A stretch of 64,000 nucleotides of DNA from Mogibacterium kristiansenii (lineage in GTDB: Bacteria > Bacillota > Clostridia > Peptostreptococcales > Anaerovoracaceae): positions 1-64,000 of the forward strand of contig NZ_VUNA01000011.1 in assembly GCF_009695905.1 (NCBI RefSeq). Reading direction: 5' to 3'. Position 1 is the first letter of the stretch. Each line of letters begins with the position of its first letter. The position numbers and the translations under genes are program-made. This document shows, one piece after another, positions 7,778 to 17,057 of this stretch. The notes below the pieces were generated by a model. It saw only the letters and a list, made by a program, of their open reading frames with translations, searched no databases and was not told the origin of the DNA.

Positions 7778-9601
7778 TTAATCCACCGTGCCGTCGGTGC
7801 GTTCGCCCCGCTCAATCCGTTCCGCCAATTCGTGCAGATATTCCCAGCGCTCCATCTTCTCGTCCAATTCCGCCTCCAAAGCGGTCTTCTGCTGTGACAG
7901 GTCCGCCAGCAGGAAGGAGTCGGTGCCGTTCTGCATCATCTCCTTCTCCAGATTTCCGATCTTCTCTTCCAGCGTTTCAATGTCCTCGTCGATGGTGTCA
8001 AATTCCTTCTGTTCTTTATAGGTAAAACGAAGCTTCGGCGCCCGCTGATTTCGTCCGTCACTGCTGCGGGAAACGGCCGCCCCGTCCTCGGCAGAATTTG
8101 TTTTTACCCCGGAAAGCGCCTCCTCTCGAGCCTCCTTCTCGTTCATGTACTTGCTGTAGCCGCCGGTGTACTCCCGAATTTCCCCGCCCTCTTCGAAGGC
8201 GAAGGTCCGAATCACCAGCCGGTCCAGGAAGTACCGGTCGTGGGAGACGATGAGCACCGCCCCCGGAAAATCGTCCAGATAATCTTCCAGCACCGTCAGG
8301 GTGTCGATGTCCAGGTCGTTGGTGGGTTCATCCAGAATCAGCACATTCGGCGCCCGCATCAGCACCGCCAGCAAATACAGTCGGCGACGCTCGCCGCCGG
8401 AAAGCTTTTCAATCCGCACGGAATGCATGTAGGACGGGAACAGGAATTTCTCCAGCATCTGAGAGGCGGAGAGGTATCCGTCCTTCGTCTTCACGTTCCG
8501 GGCGATTTCCTCCACGTATTTGATCACCCGCAGGTTCGGGTCCATCTCCTCCGACTCCTGAGAGAAGTATCCGATTCGCACCGTCTCCCCGATTTCCACG
8601 GAACCGGTGTCCGGCGTTACCTGCCCCATGATAATCCGAAGCAGGGTGGTTTTGCCGCATCCGTTGTTGCCTACGATGCCGATTCGATCGTTTCGAAGAA
8701 TATTGTAGCTGAAATCATGAATGTACTCCAAACCACCGTAGGATTTCCCGATGTCCTTCAGCTCGATGATCTTCTTGCCCAGCCGGGAGCTGACAGTGCC
8801 GATTTCCATCCGCGGGTCGTCAAAGGTTTCCTTGGCCGCTTCAATCTCCTGAAAACGCTGTACCCGGCTGCGGGATTTGGTGGTTCGAGCCGGCGCGGTC
8901 CAGCGAATCCATCGAAGCTCCTTCCGGTACAGGTTCGCCCGCTTCCGCTCGTTGGCTTTGGCCTGCTCCAGCCGCTCCTCCTTGGCAATCAGGTAGGCTT
9001 CGTAGTTTCCTTCATAAGAAACCAGCGCTCCCTTCTCAATCTCGCAGATGTGATTGGTCACTCGCTCCAGGAAGTACCGGTCGTGAGTAATCATCAGCAC
9101 AGAGCCCTTGTAATTCTCCAGCTGCTCCTCCAGCCACTCGATGATATCGTTGTCCATGTGGTTGGTGGGCTCGTCCAGAATCAGCAGGTTGGTATCCCGG
9201 CACATCACCGCAGCCATGGCCACCCGCTTCCGCTGTCCGCCGGACAGTTCCTTCATCTTCCGGTCGAACATATTCATCCGAAGCTTGGTAAGCAGGGTTT
9301 TCACCACGTATTCCGGCACCGCCCCTTGGACGTACTCCATGGCCTGCTCCAGCACCGTGGCCTTCGGCTCAAAATCCGGATTCTGTGGCAGATACCCGAT
9401 GCGAAGTTCGTTGCTCCGCAGAATCTCTCCGCCATCCTCTTCCATCGCACCGGCGATAATCTGAAGGAGGGTGGATTTGCCGCTGCCGTTCACCCCCACC
9501 AGGCCGATTTTGTCCCCCAAATGGATGCTGAGGTTGATGTCCTCCAGCAGCTGCTTCTCCGAAAAACGCTTCTGTATGTGTTTTGCTGTCAGTAATACCA
9601 T
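7778..9601 (-). CDS. ABC-F family ATPase (Uup-like)
   Basis: A soluble tandem-ATPase protein of 607 residues. ABC-F proteins act on the ribosome (translation factors or target protection) and carry no membrane domain. The first Walker A, GVNGSGKST, is at about residues 36-44 with signature LSGGQRKR; the second is GNNGCGKTT with LSGGERRR. A charged linker separates them, and the last ~85 residues form a coiled coil as in Uup. I chose the ATG at 9601, where GGAG lies upstream, over a TTG 12 codons earlier. Whether it is a housekeeping factor or a resistance protein cannot be told. Confidence 0.88.
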   Translation of the reverse strand: MVLLTAKHIQKRFSEKQLLEDINLSIHLGDKIGLVGVNGSGKSTLLQIIAGAMEEDGGEILRSNELRIGYLPQNPDFEPKATVLEQAMEYVQGAVPEYVVKTLLTKLRMNMFDRKMKELSGGQRKRVAMAAVMCRDTNLLILDEPTNHMDNDIIEWLEEQLENYKGSVLMITHDRYFLERVTNHICEIEKGALVSYEGNYEAYLIAKEERLEQAKANERKRANLYRKELRWIRWTAPARTTKSRSRVQRFQEIEAAKETFDDPRMEIGTVSSRLGKKIIELKDIGKSYGGLEYIHDFSYNILRNDRIGIVGNNGCGKTTLLRIIMGQVTPDTGSVEIGETVRIGYFSQESEEMDPNLRVIKYVEEIARNVKTKDGYLSASQMLEKFLFPSYMHSVRIEKLSGGERRRLYLLAVLMRAPNVLILDEPTNDLDIDTLTVLEDYLDDFPGAVLIVSHDRYFLDRLVIRTFAFEEGGEIREYTGGYSKYMNEKEAREEALSGVKTNSAEDGAAVSRSSDGRNQRAPKLRFTYKEQKEFDTIDEDIETLEEKIGNLEKEMMQNGTDSFLLADLSQQKTALEAELDEKMERWEYLHELAERIERGERTDGTVD

Positions 9602-9655
9602 GCTCTTTCCGCTCCAAAAATAAAATTCGTTCTGCAACGGAATCCGGCCGTTCCC

Positions 9656-10696
9656 CTAGATTCCGTAAATCGCTTCAATGCGGCGCAGGAATTCGTCCGT
9701 CAGATACGCATCCAGCTTAATGCGGGTGCTCTCATTGGTCAGCCCCTTGCCATTTTGACGATACTGCACCCAGGCCATCGCGCACCAGGTCAGTCCCCGC
9801 AAGCAGGTGATGACGATGAATTCCATCGTTCGCGCTCTGAGTCCTATTGTATCATATCTGTTCCCCACAGATTCAATATATGTATCGATAAATTTCTCAA
9901 TCGTTTCGTTTTCGAAAATCACGTCGGTCTTCCAGAAGGTGGTGGTAGGTGCCAGGAAGTGTCCCAGATCCTGGGCCGGGTCCGAGTACAGCGGCTTTTC
10001 CCAGTCCACCAGCCGGACCGTTCCGGTTTCCTCTTCCACCAGGAAGTTGGTGTTGTTCAGCTCCGTGTTCACGCAGCACTTATAGCCGGTGTAGTCCCCG
10101 CCGTCCTGAATCCGCTTCCAGCCCTCGTCCAGCAGCCGGCGAATCCGGTTCTTTACGTCCGGCGCGCCCAGCTCCGAATTCCAATAGGTGGCGAACATCA
10201 CCTCGCACTCCTCCAGAATGGCGCGGATGGGTGCCTCCGGTTCAATTAAGCCGCATGTCGCATCGACGGGAATGCTGTGGATTTCTGCCAAGCATTTCGC
10301 GGTTTCTTTCAGTTCGGAAGCCCGGCTGTAATCCAGCGCCCGGCCCGGCAGGAAGGACATCACCAGCGCCCCCCGGGTCAGCTGTTCATCTCCGGGATAG
10401 ATGTATTTCAAAATCGGAGTTCGGCCGGAGTTCTCCAGCAGCTTCAGGGCATTTCCTTCATATTCAATCTGATTCTCCAGATGCATCTGGCTCTCGGAAT
10501 TCACCCGCAGCACCAGCTGCTCTCCGGTCACCGGATGCCGGAACCGGAAGTTGATATTGTACTCTCCCTGGGCCAGCATTTCATATTCTTCCGCCGGTTC
10601 CTCCGGCAGTTTTAGCGCATTACGATAATCCGGGCTTAACGTGAGCGCACGCAAGCCCGGAATCGTATCGATGGTCATCGAATTATTTTTATCCAT
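9656..10696 (-). CDS. Choline/aminoglycoside kinase-like protein with altered Brenner motif
   Basis: A 346-residue protein of the APH/choline kinase fold. The N lobe includes a likely ATP-binding Lys/Arg region (LVLRVN) and the C lobe has LVDWEKP, the metal-binding DFD equivalent. The usual H-x-D-x4-N catalytic loop appears as N-T-E-x4-N (NTELNNTN), so the catalytic Asp would be Glu and the His is Asn. It may use Glu for catalysis, act on an unusual substrate, or be a non-catalytic binder. It starts 4 bp after the preceding redox-protein gene, suggesting translational coupling. Confidence 0.7.
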   Translation of the reverse strand: MDKNNSMTIDTIPGLRALTLSPDYRNALKLPEEPAEEYEMLAQGEYNINFRFRHPVTGEQLVLRVNSESQMHLENQIEYEGNALKLLENSGRTPILKYIYPGDEQLTRGALVMSFLPGRALDYSRASELKETAKCLAEIHSIPVDATCGLIEPEAPIRAILEECEVMFATYWNSELGAPDVKNRIRRLLDEGWKRIQDGGDYTGYKCCVNTELNNTNFLVEEETGTVRLVDWEKPLYSDPAQDLGHFLAPTTTFWKTDVIFENETIEKFIDTYIESVGNRYDTIGLRARTMEFIVITCLRGLTWCAMAWVQYRQNGKGLTNESTRIKLDAYLTDEFLRRIEAIYGI

Positions 10697-10700
10697 TATA

Positions 10701-11141
10701 TTACTCCGAAATCACTTTCTTCAAAACCTCCACCACATCGCAGCAGATTGCCGGACATAGGTTGAACAGCAGGTTCTCTTCGTTGATCTTCTTGCCGCCT
10801 TCCGGGGTGGAGATGTCCGCACCCAGCAGTTCCTTGCACTGGAAGCCCTGGGAATACTTCTCACCGAAGAGCTCGTTGAACCGAAGCATCTTCTGAAGCA
10901 TCTGTCCCTTCTGCACATCGTCCCCCTCTTCGTCGTGGCCGTAAATCAGGCCGATCACGTTATATGCCGCCAGCACCGCGCCGCAGGTCTCGCCCCGCAT
11001 CATTCCGGCCGCATAGCAAGCGCTCATCTTCCGAAGCTGGGAAAGGGAATATCCGGTTTCCTCTTCGAACTGTCCGGCCACCACCTGTCCGCAATCGATT
11101 CCGTTCTTGAAATTCTCCGCTACTGTCTCTTTGGTCATCAT
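10701..11141 (-). CDS. C_GCAxxG_C_C family redox protein
   Basis: A 146-residue cysteine-rich protein. The family pattern is partly seen: DCGQ near the N terminus, SACYAAGMMRGETCG in the middle, and CPAICC near the C terminus. Such proteins are thought to be redox or metal-binding partners; a firm function is not established. The chosen ATG at 11141 has GAGGAG upstream; a TTG eight codons earlier has no better site. It is the first gene of the minus-strand run toward hydF. Confidence 0.75.
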   Translation of the reverse strand: MMTKETVAENFKNGIDCGQVVAGQFEEETGYSLSQLRKMSACYAAGMMRGETCGAVLAAYNVIGLIYGHDEEGDDVQKGQMLQKMLRFNELFGEKYSQGFQCKELLGADISTPEGGKKINEENLLFNLCPAICCDVVEVLKKVISE

Positions 11142-11211
11142 CTCATTCTCCTCATTTCGTTGCAACTTATATTATTGGAATTATTTCATTTTCATGTTCG
11201 CCATTATTATA

Positions 11212-12372
11212 TCATTGGGAGATGTCGTCTATCAACGCTTTCATCCGCTCAATGCCCCGGCGGAAGTCAAACTCTTCTTTAAGCTTGTCCTGATTCTTCA
11301 TCACGTTGGCCCGAAGCTCGTCGTACCGCTCCTCCATCTCCTTCATGCACTGCACGAATTCCTCTTCATTTCGGTAGAACAGCACCATGTCGCCGTAGTT
11401 CCGCTCGAAGGACTCTGCCCAGTCACAGACCATAGGAATTCCGGACAAGAGGACTTCCGGGAACCGGTTGTTCATCATTTCGGTCTCTATCATCTCCGGA
11501 TAATGATCGTTAATCACGAACCGGGAGTTCCGATATACTTCCGAAATCTGGTGATACTCTATCTGGCCGTGCAGGTGCACGTACATGCTGTCGGGATAGA
11601 ATTTCTCCCATTCAGCGCCCCATACATCAACCTCAATCTGATTATCGTTGCACCAGCGAACGCAGTTTCTCAATACGCCGCGAGTATTTCCAATGAACAC
11701 CCGATTGTATTTCGGAGTGAGATTGTTTTTTTCACTCCGATAGAACATCTCCGTATCCGTCAGCACATAGAACGGTCGTACCGGCACGGAAACCTGCTGT
11801 TGCAACTTCTCCGCATAGGATTTCGAGTCTACCAACACCAGGTCATATCGTTCCAATTCCTCGCAAGTGATTAATTCCGGATGGCTCACCATCCATAACA
11901 CATAACACGTCTTCGTGCTCCGACGATCTGGGTGGTACTCGTGTACTCCGCGGATTACCAGAACTACATCTGCTTCCACCGGACAATCCCAATCTTCATA
12001 GCAATCCACATAAGCATAATAGCCCATCAATTCCAGTTGCCGACGAATAGTCAGGCAGTACGCATAATCTCCGTACTTTCCGCCATGATAGCGAAGTTCG
12101 GAATCCGGTGCCGGACACTTGATGCTCCAGATTGGTCTCCCTTGTGCCAGATATTGAATTTCCGCAGCCCGTTTCTCCCATTGATCCCGACGCTGAAATT
12201 CCTTCAGAATTGTTTTCTCCAGCTCTCCAATCCTTCGGTTCTGTTTCCGAATCTGCTGCTCCGCATCGCTTAACCGTTCCTGTACTTCCTCCAATCGTTG
12301 GTTTCCAAGGCTCACCCTGCTCTTAATAACCTCCAGCGCTCTATTCATATTCAAAAAATCATTGATTCCCAC
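11212..12372 (-). CDS. GT-B glycosyltransferase-like protein with N-terminal coiled coil
   Basis: A 386-residue protein. Residues ~15-75 are a charged coiled coil; the remainder resembles CgeB/DUF3880-type GT-B glycosyltransferases, with a C-terminal nucleotide-sugar half containing ERNYG and RNEEEF. No membrane segment is seen. The GTG at 12372 is favoured by AAAGGA upstream and overlaps the end of the cytidylyltransferase gene by 14 bp; an ATG at 12348 is the alternative. It is the last gene of the surface-glycan operon. Donor and acceptor are unknown. Confidence 0.65.
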   Translation of the reverse strand: MGINDFLNMNRALEVIKSRVSLGNQRLEEVQERLSDAEQQIRKQNRRIGELEKTILKEFQRRDQWEKRAAEIQYLAQGRPIWSIKCPAPDSELRYHGGKYGDYAYCLTIRRQLELMGYYAYVDCYEDWDCPVEADVVLVIRGVHEYHPDRRSTKTCYVLWMVSHPELITCEELERYDLVLVDSKSYAEKLQQQVSVPVRPFYVLTDTEMFYRSEKNNLTPKYNRVFIGNTRGVLRNCVRWCNDNQIEVDVWGAEWEKFYPDSMYVHLHGQIEYHQISEVYRNSRFVINDHYPEMIETEMMNNRFPEVLLSGIPMVCDWAESFERNYGDMVLFYRNEEEFVQCMKEMEERYDELRANVMKNQDKLKEEFDFRRGIERMKALIDDISQ

Positions 12373-13102
12373 TATTCTGAATCCTTTCTTTCGCTCCCGG
12401 GAAGAAATACGTATGAATCAAGTGTTCCAGCAGGTGTAAATCACGAGGATATGTGATCTTCAAATTCAGGAAATTCCCTTCCACGACCTCCATCTTCATT
12501 CCGAAATGCAAGGCAATAGCACCGGCACTGGTCATGGTGCTAAGCTCCGCCTCCGTGGCATCCCCATAAATCTTCGCAATATCTCCTACACGAAAGGCCT
12601 CCGGGCTTGCACCGGATACTACCTCCCGCCTTGGTATCACCTCTTCCAGAATTCCGTTCTCCTTCCTCCGATACACGGTATCGTATTCCCCTTGAACCAA
12701 GGTAGCCGCTCCGGTCCGCCGAACACCATCGATAACCCGGCGAACGCCTTCCAAGTCCACATACGGATGAGTGGCATCGTGAATCAAGACTAAATCTTCC
12801 GCTTCACTCATCCTTTCCAGTCGCCTCATACCGTTTCGCACGGAGAAGGAACGATCTTCTCCTCCTTCCACAATTGTGGTGCAGTCTTTCAGCGCCAACC
12901 GTTCCACCCAATATTCCGTATACTCCCGCCATTCCGGGTGCACAATCGGCATCAGGTGATGGATTTCCGGCATCCTACCGTAACTCTCCAGAATATAGGC
13001 GAAAATAGGAATCCCATCTATTTCAATAAACTGTTTCGGGCAATCCGCTCCCAGTCGGCTTCCGGTGCCGCCCATCATCAGCATGAGAATATTTTTATTC
13101 AT
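12359..13102 (-). CDS. IspD/TarI family cytidylyltransferase (CDP-polyol synthase candidate)
   Basis: A 247-residue CTP-dependent transferase. GGTGSRLG and PKQF form the nucleotide-binding start, followed by GGEDRSFSVRNG and HDATHPYVD, all typical of IspD and TarI. IspD makes CDP-methylerythritol, TarI makes CDP-ribitol; sequence alone does not separate them safely. The start ATG at 13102 has AAGGAG and overlaps the licD-like stop by 8 bp, so expression is coupled. Sitting next to a LicD-type transferase and a polyol-phosphate dehydrogenase, it more likely activates a polyol phosphate for a surface glycan than serves isoprenoid synthesis. Confidence 0.75.
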   Translation of the reverse strand: MNKNILMLMMGGTGSRLGADCPKQFIEIDGIPIFAYILESYGRMPEIHHLMPIVHPEWREYTEYWVERLALKDCTTIVEGGEDRSFSVRNGMRRLERMSEAEDLVLIHDATHPYVDLEGVRRVIDGVRRTGAATLVQGEYDTVYRRKENGILEEVIPRREVVSGASPEAFRVGDIAKIYGDATEAELSTMTSAGAIALHFGMKMEVVEGNFLNLKITYPRDLHLLEHLIHTYFFPGAKERIQNSGNQ

Positions 13103-14771
13103 GATCTCCTTCTCCGATGTCCGCATCCGTATGAATCCGTTCCTTCACGTCCACGCTCCATTCCACCAGATCGTGTCCCAGCTGCTTGTGAGGAAGCGGT
13201 CTGGATTTATAGTCACCGTACTGCATTTCCAAGAAAACCTCCGGCTTATTGGCAACCATCGCCGGAACCCCTTCAAACTCCGTGTCGCGATAGGGGAGCA
13301 ATGTCTCCAGATCCGCCCAGGTGTAGGTCGGCACGAAGCTGGCCACCGTGTGAAGATCCAACTCCTTCGCTCGGCTGTTATATTGCTGCACAAACCGATC
13401 GTAATTCCGCTGAGTGATTTCCAGAGGAAAGCTTCGAAACAGCTTCCGATGCACCGTCCCGAGAAGTCGGAACCAATAATCCGCTGCGGATTGGAGATTC
13501 TCTCCTTTCGGCGGATCTCCTTTCGCCCGATTCACCATGAAGTGATGTCGGCGTGCCTGTTTCTTCGCCTTTCGGTAGTGAAGTTCCCGCTCCTCCGGAT
13601 CGTTCGGTACATAGTCAAACGGAAAAATATCCAGACAAATTCCTTTATGATACGGACGTCTCTCATTGTATTCCGTTACGTAAAGGGTATCCTTTCTCCT
13701 CAATTTTGAAAAAAGAAACGGAATGGACGGATCGCTTTTTCGGGTCTGTAAAAAGAATCGCTCATGGTCGATATACCGATCCGCCTCTTCCAAAAAACGC
13801 TTATAATCTTTCCGCAACATGCCGCAATCGATATCGTCATCCCAAGGGATAAAACCATCATCCCTTACGTACCCCAGCATGGTTCCGCCGCACAAGAAAT
13901 ATCCGACGCCGATTTCCCGGCATACCCGGTCGAATTCACGAAGGATTTCCAGGTCCACTTTCTGTATGGCTTTATTCCGCTCATCGAAGTAACGAAGGTC
14001 CGGCTGCGTCCATGGCGTCGGATCCTTCGGTATGGAAACCGTCATATTTCCGAAAGAAGTCCGCTGCAGCGGAAAAAGCTGTTCCGCCAGAATCGGTTTG
14101 GATCGCTTCCCTATCACCCGCTGATAAATATGACTGTCTGTATTGTTATACTTCTGAGCAGTTCTATTCATCACCGCAAAAGTTCTACGGGAATCCAGAT
14201 TTCCGTAAATCAATTGTTGCTTTAAAAACTTACGAAAAGACTTTCCAGAACTCTTCAAATACATCCGGGTATCGATGGTGCGCCGATGAATTTTGTTCAC
14301 TCGCTTCATCCCCCGATAGAATCCACGACGAGTATCTTCCGCTTCCGGTACCTTATCGAAGGGAGCCACTCGCAGCCGGAATTTATCGCTTACCGAAATT
14401 CCTTCCTCTTCCAGCCGTACTTCCTTTGTAATGTAAAGGTAGTGAGCCATGTACTCTCCGGTTACATCGTAGGTTGGATGGAGCTGAACACAAAAATTCA
14501 ATTTACGCTCATACGTTTTCACCACCTTGCGAAATTTTTCATAATCGGAGCGCACCATGCCAATATCGAAATTATATTTCCAACTATACGGAGAGAGCTT
14601 GTGATAGTGAATCGCATACACCAAAAGTCTGGAATACGCAAAGTATTCCAGATTCTCTTTCTCGCAGATTTTCTCAACAATTCGAAGGAGTTCACAGATA
14701 ATCTCCGTAATCTTCTCCGAAGATATCTCCACTTCCAACTCATCCGTCACGGATTTTTTAAAATTATTCAT
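13095..14771 (-). CDS. Tandem LicD family phosphotransferase (inactive + active domain)
   Basis: LicD proteins move phosphocholine or phosphopolyol groups from CDP donors to glycans; the animal homologues fukutin and FKRP use CDP-ribitol. This 558-residue protein holds two copies. The C-terminal copy has the catalytic GFIPWDDDIDCGM (Asp311-313, Asp315). The N-terminal copy (about 1-265) keeps the flanking pattern (FDIGMVRSDYEKF) but reads SWKYNFD where WDDDID is expected, so its metal site is lost. PFDKVP in copy 1 matches PFDYVP in copy 2. The N-terminal half may be structural or bind the acceptor. Start has AGAGG upstream. Confidence 0.85.
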   Translation of the reverse strand: MNNFKKSVTDELEVEISSEKITEIICELLRIVEKICEKENLEYFAYSRLLVYAIHYHKLSPYSWKYNFDIGMVRSDYEKFRKVVKTYERKLNFCVQLHPTYDVTGEYMAHYLYITKEVRLEEEGISVSDKFRLRVAPFDKVPEAEDTRRGFYRGMKRVNKIHRRTIDTRMYLKSSGKSFRKFLKQQLIYGNLDSRRTFAVMNRTAQKYNNTDSHIYQRVIGKRSKPILAEQLFPLQRTSFGNMTVSIPKDPTPWTQPDLRYFDERNKAIQKVDLEILREFDRVCREIGVGYFLCGGTMLGYVRDDGFIPWDDDIDCGMLRKDYKRFLEEADRYIDHERFFLQTRKSDPSIPFLFSKLRRKDTLYVTEYNERRPYHKGICLDIFPFDYVPNDPEERELHYRKAKKQARRHHFMVNRAKGDPPKGENLQSAADYWFRLLGTVHRKLFRSFPLEITQRNYDRFVQQYNSRAKELDLHTVASFVPTYTWADLETLLPYRDTEFEGVPAMVANKPEVFLEMQYGDYKSRPLPHKQLGHDLVEWSVDVKERIHTDADIGEGDHE

Positions 14772-14790
14772 TAAGCCTCTTTCTATTATA

Positions 14791-15858
14791 TTACTTTCTA
14801 CAATCCAGAATAATTCGTCCTGTTCTGTATTCTTTGTCCTGCAGAATTGCCGGAAGCCGTTCCGCTTCCGATAACGGCAACTTGAGAGAAATCATCTTCG
14901 GATCCACTTGGAGACTTCCGTTTTCATAGCATTCCACCGTTCGAACCCAATCTTCTCCCGGATACGGACGGCCTCCGCTCATCCAGGAACCGCACAGCTT
15001 TAACTCTTTCCGAAGAATCTGTTCCCATTCCGCCTTTGTAAAAGTAATTTCGTTGTTAATCGTTCCAAGTAAGCATACCGTGCCTTGCGGTGCTGCCATT
15101 TGAAGGGCGATTCGTACTGTTTCCGGGGTTCCCCCACATTCAAAGACATACTCGTAGCCACCGTCTTTCGAAGAACCGGAAATCTCTGCGGCCGCCAATG
15201 CTTTTTTTATATAATCTTCAGCCAAGGAAGTAAATACTGCATCTGCTCCCAATCGCTGATTCAAATCTAATCGATTCTGATTTCGACCGATTACGGTAAT
15301 CTCGGAAGCCCCTTCAATTCGGAGCCACTGAGTGCAGAAAGTGCCCACAGTCCCTCCGCCTACCACACAAGCGGTGTGATTTCGTGAAAACCCGCTTTTT
15401 CGGATTCCGTGAAGTGCCACTGTCGCCGGTTCCAGCAAGGCGGCATTCATCAGATCGGTGCTTTCCTGGAGTCTCAGCAAATTCTCCGCCGGAAGCACCG
15501 CATATTCCGCATATCCGCCGGAACGCCGACTTCCAACGAAACTGTACTTGCTACAAAGGGAATATTGTCCCTTTCTGCAAGCGGCACATTCCATACAGGG
15601 AATCAGCGGAATTACGGCAACTCGATTACCTGGACAGAATCCTTCCACTTCCGCTCCGATTGCATCTACCGTTCCGGCAAATTCATGTCCAAGTACAATC
15701 GGATAGTAATGTGCGGTTCCATTTAATATCCTTGGAATATCAGAGCCGCATACCCCGCAGGCGGACACGCGAACTCTCACCTCGCCTGCCTTGGGCTCCG
15801 GAGTATCCACTTCTTCCCATCGTATATCCGCCGGACCGTAGGCCATCGCCGCTTTCAT
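14791..15858 (-). CDS. Zinc-dependent polyol-phosphate dehydrogenase (GatD-like)
   Basis: A 355-residue medium-chain dehydrogenase. Catalytic zinc ligands are visible in CGVCGSD and GHEFAG, and four structural-zinc cysteines lie in CMECAACRKGQYSLC. The cofactor fold has VGGGTVG. It resembles galactitol-1-phosphate 5-dehydrogenase; TarJ (ribulose-5-phosphate reductase) is a related alternative. GGAGG precedes the start, which overlaps the gatZ-like stop by 4 bp (ATGA), so the two are translationally coupled. In this operon it may run in the reductive direction, from tagatose 6-phosphate to galactitol phosphate; that is inference. Confidence 0.78.
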   Translation of the reverse strand: MKAAMAYGPADIRWEEVDTPEPKAGEVRVRVSACGVCGSDIPRILNGTAHYYPIVLGHEFAGTVDAIGAEVEGFCPGNRVAVIPLIPCMECAACRKGQYSLCSKYSFVGSRRSGGYAEYAVLPAENLLRLQESTDLMNAALLEPATVALHGIRKSGFSRNHTACVVGGGTVGTFCTQWLRIEGASEITVIGRNQNRLDLNQRLGADAVFTSLAEDYIKKALAAAEISGSSKDGGYEYVFECGGTPETVRIALQMAAPQGTVCLLGTINNEITFTKAEWEQILRKELKLCGSWMSGGRPYPGEDWVRTVECYENGSLQVDPKMISLKLPLSEAERLPAILQDKEYRTGRIILDCRK

Positions 15859-17057
15859 TCCAACACCTCCAGGTATTTTTCAGCAACCTCACCGATTCCA
15901 TTGAACACAAATGGGAGCACCTCTTCCCCGCCTAAATTGTTCAGAAGTTTCTCCTCTGCGGATTTCACTTCCGGTAAATTCATGTAGTATCGATCCCGGT
16001 TCAGGCGACTGTGCATCCTCATATTCCGCTGTTCCGCTTCGGTTCCGTGGTACCAATTCTCCCAGTATGTGGGGTTGTTCTCCATCGCTTGCTCCAGCAT
16101 CTCCGGGAAATTTGCCCAGCACTCACGCGGAAGGAACTTTCGTTCTGCCCTTGTGAGCGCAAGCAGTGCTTCCCGATGAGCATAGGACAGTTCCGGTCCC
16201 ACTTTGAAGATACGTATCCCATCCTTTTTCATCGCCTGTAGGCTTTCCGGGCTTTGAAAATCCGTGGAGTGAGCTTCTAACACCAGATGTGGATATGCCT
16301 GTAATACTTCCGTCAATTTTCGGGCTTTTCCTCTCGGATACTCGCAGATTTCTCGATTGGAATAACCGATTCCGAAATCCCCCACGACGGCGATAATATT
16401 CTCAAAGGCATCAGGGATTCCGATTTTGCAGAATTTCTCCCGATACAGGCAAAGGGTCTTCTTCAGACTTTCAGGATTTGTAATCTGTGGAATTTCTTCC
16501 CTTCCTACCGGATTCCCGCCGGCAACCGGCACTTCGTTTCCGATTACGTAGACAGGTTTTTCATAATCCGGGTCCTGTTCCGCCATTAAGGACGCTTCTT
16601 CCTCTGCGATTTGATACAGCCGAATCCACCGATCCGTAATAACCTCTTCATCCGGTGGAGATATTTCATCCCCCAATGGCATGGTTGTATCGATGTGAAG
16701 CTTTTGGAATCCGGCTCGAACACTTTCTCGGATAAGAATCTCCGCTTTTTCCATAGCCTGTGTCGGCGGAAGGTTCGCCCACGGAAGAGGACCTAAATGA
16801 TCGCCACCCAGGATTAACTTATTCTCTTCCAATCCTACATGCCTTGCCATCGACGCTAACAGGTTGCGAAAATCCATCGCATTCATCCCGGTATACCCAC
16901 CTTCCGGGTTCACCTGATTGGAAGTGACCTCAATTACCGCATATCCGTTTCTCTGTTCTATTTCTTGAAGCACGGTATGAATCGCATATAAATCTGCTGT
17001 GCAAAATGACACTATACCGTTGTTTTTTACACAATTCAGAAATTGATCCCGCCCCAT
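15855..17057 (-). CDS. GatZ/KbaZ-like protein (tagatose-bisphosphate aldolase accessory family)
   Basis: A 400-residue protein of the GatZ/KbaZ family, classically the non-catalytic partner of class II tagatose-1,6-bisphosphate aldolase. Family blocks include GGDHLGP, HIDTTMPLGD and EAHSTDFQ. No GatY/KbaY catalytic subunit is nearby, so the accessory role is unlikely; some members have been reported to epimerise fructose 6-phosphate and tagatose 6-phosphate at C4. The ATG at 17057 has AAAGGAG at good spacing, better than one nine codons upstream. It is the first gene of the surface-glycan operon. Confidence 0.75.
   Translation of the reverse strand: MGRDQFLNCVKNNGIVSFCTADLYAIHTVLQEIEQRNGYAVIEVTSNQVNPEGGYTGMNAMDFRNLLASMARHVGLEENKLILGGDHLGPLPWANLPPTQAMEKAEILIRESVRAGFQKLHIDTTMPLGDEISPPDEEVITDRWIRLYQIAEEEASLMAEQDPDYEKPVYVIGNEVPVAGGNPVGREEIPQITNPESLKKTLCLYREKFCKIGIPDAFENIIAVVGDFGIGYSNREICEYPRGKARKLTEVLQAYPHLVLEAHSTDFQSPESLQAMKKDGIRIFKVGPELSYAHREALLALTRAERKFLPRECWANFPEMLEQAMENNPTYWENWYHGTEAEQRNMRMHSRLNRDRYYMNLPEVKSAEEKLLNNLGGEEVLPFVFNGIGEVAEKYLEVLE

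Noticed and set aside
12359-13102. Housekeeping IspD
   Set aside because: Not excluded by sequence, but coupling to LicD and a polyol dehydrogenase makes a CDP-polyol role more likely; no gene symbol was given for this reason.
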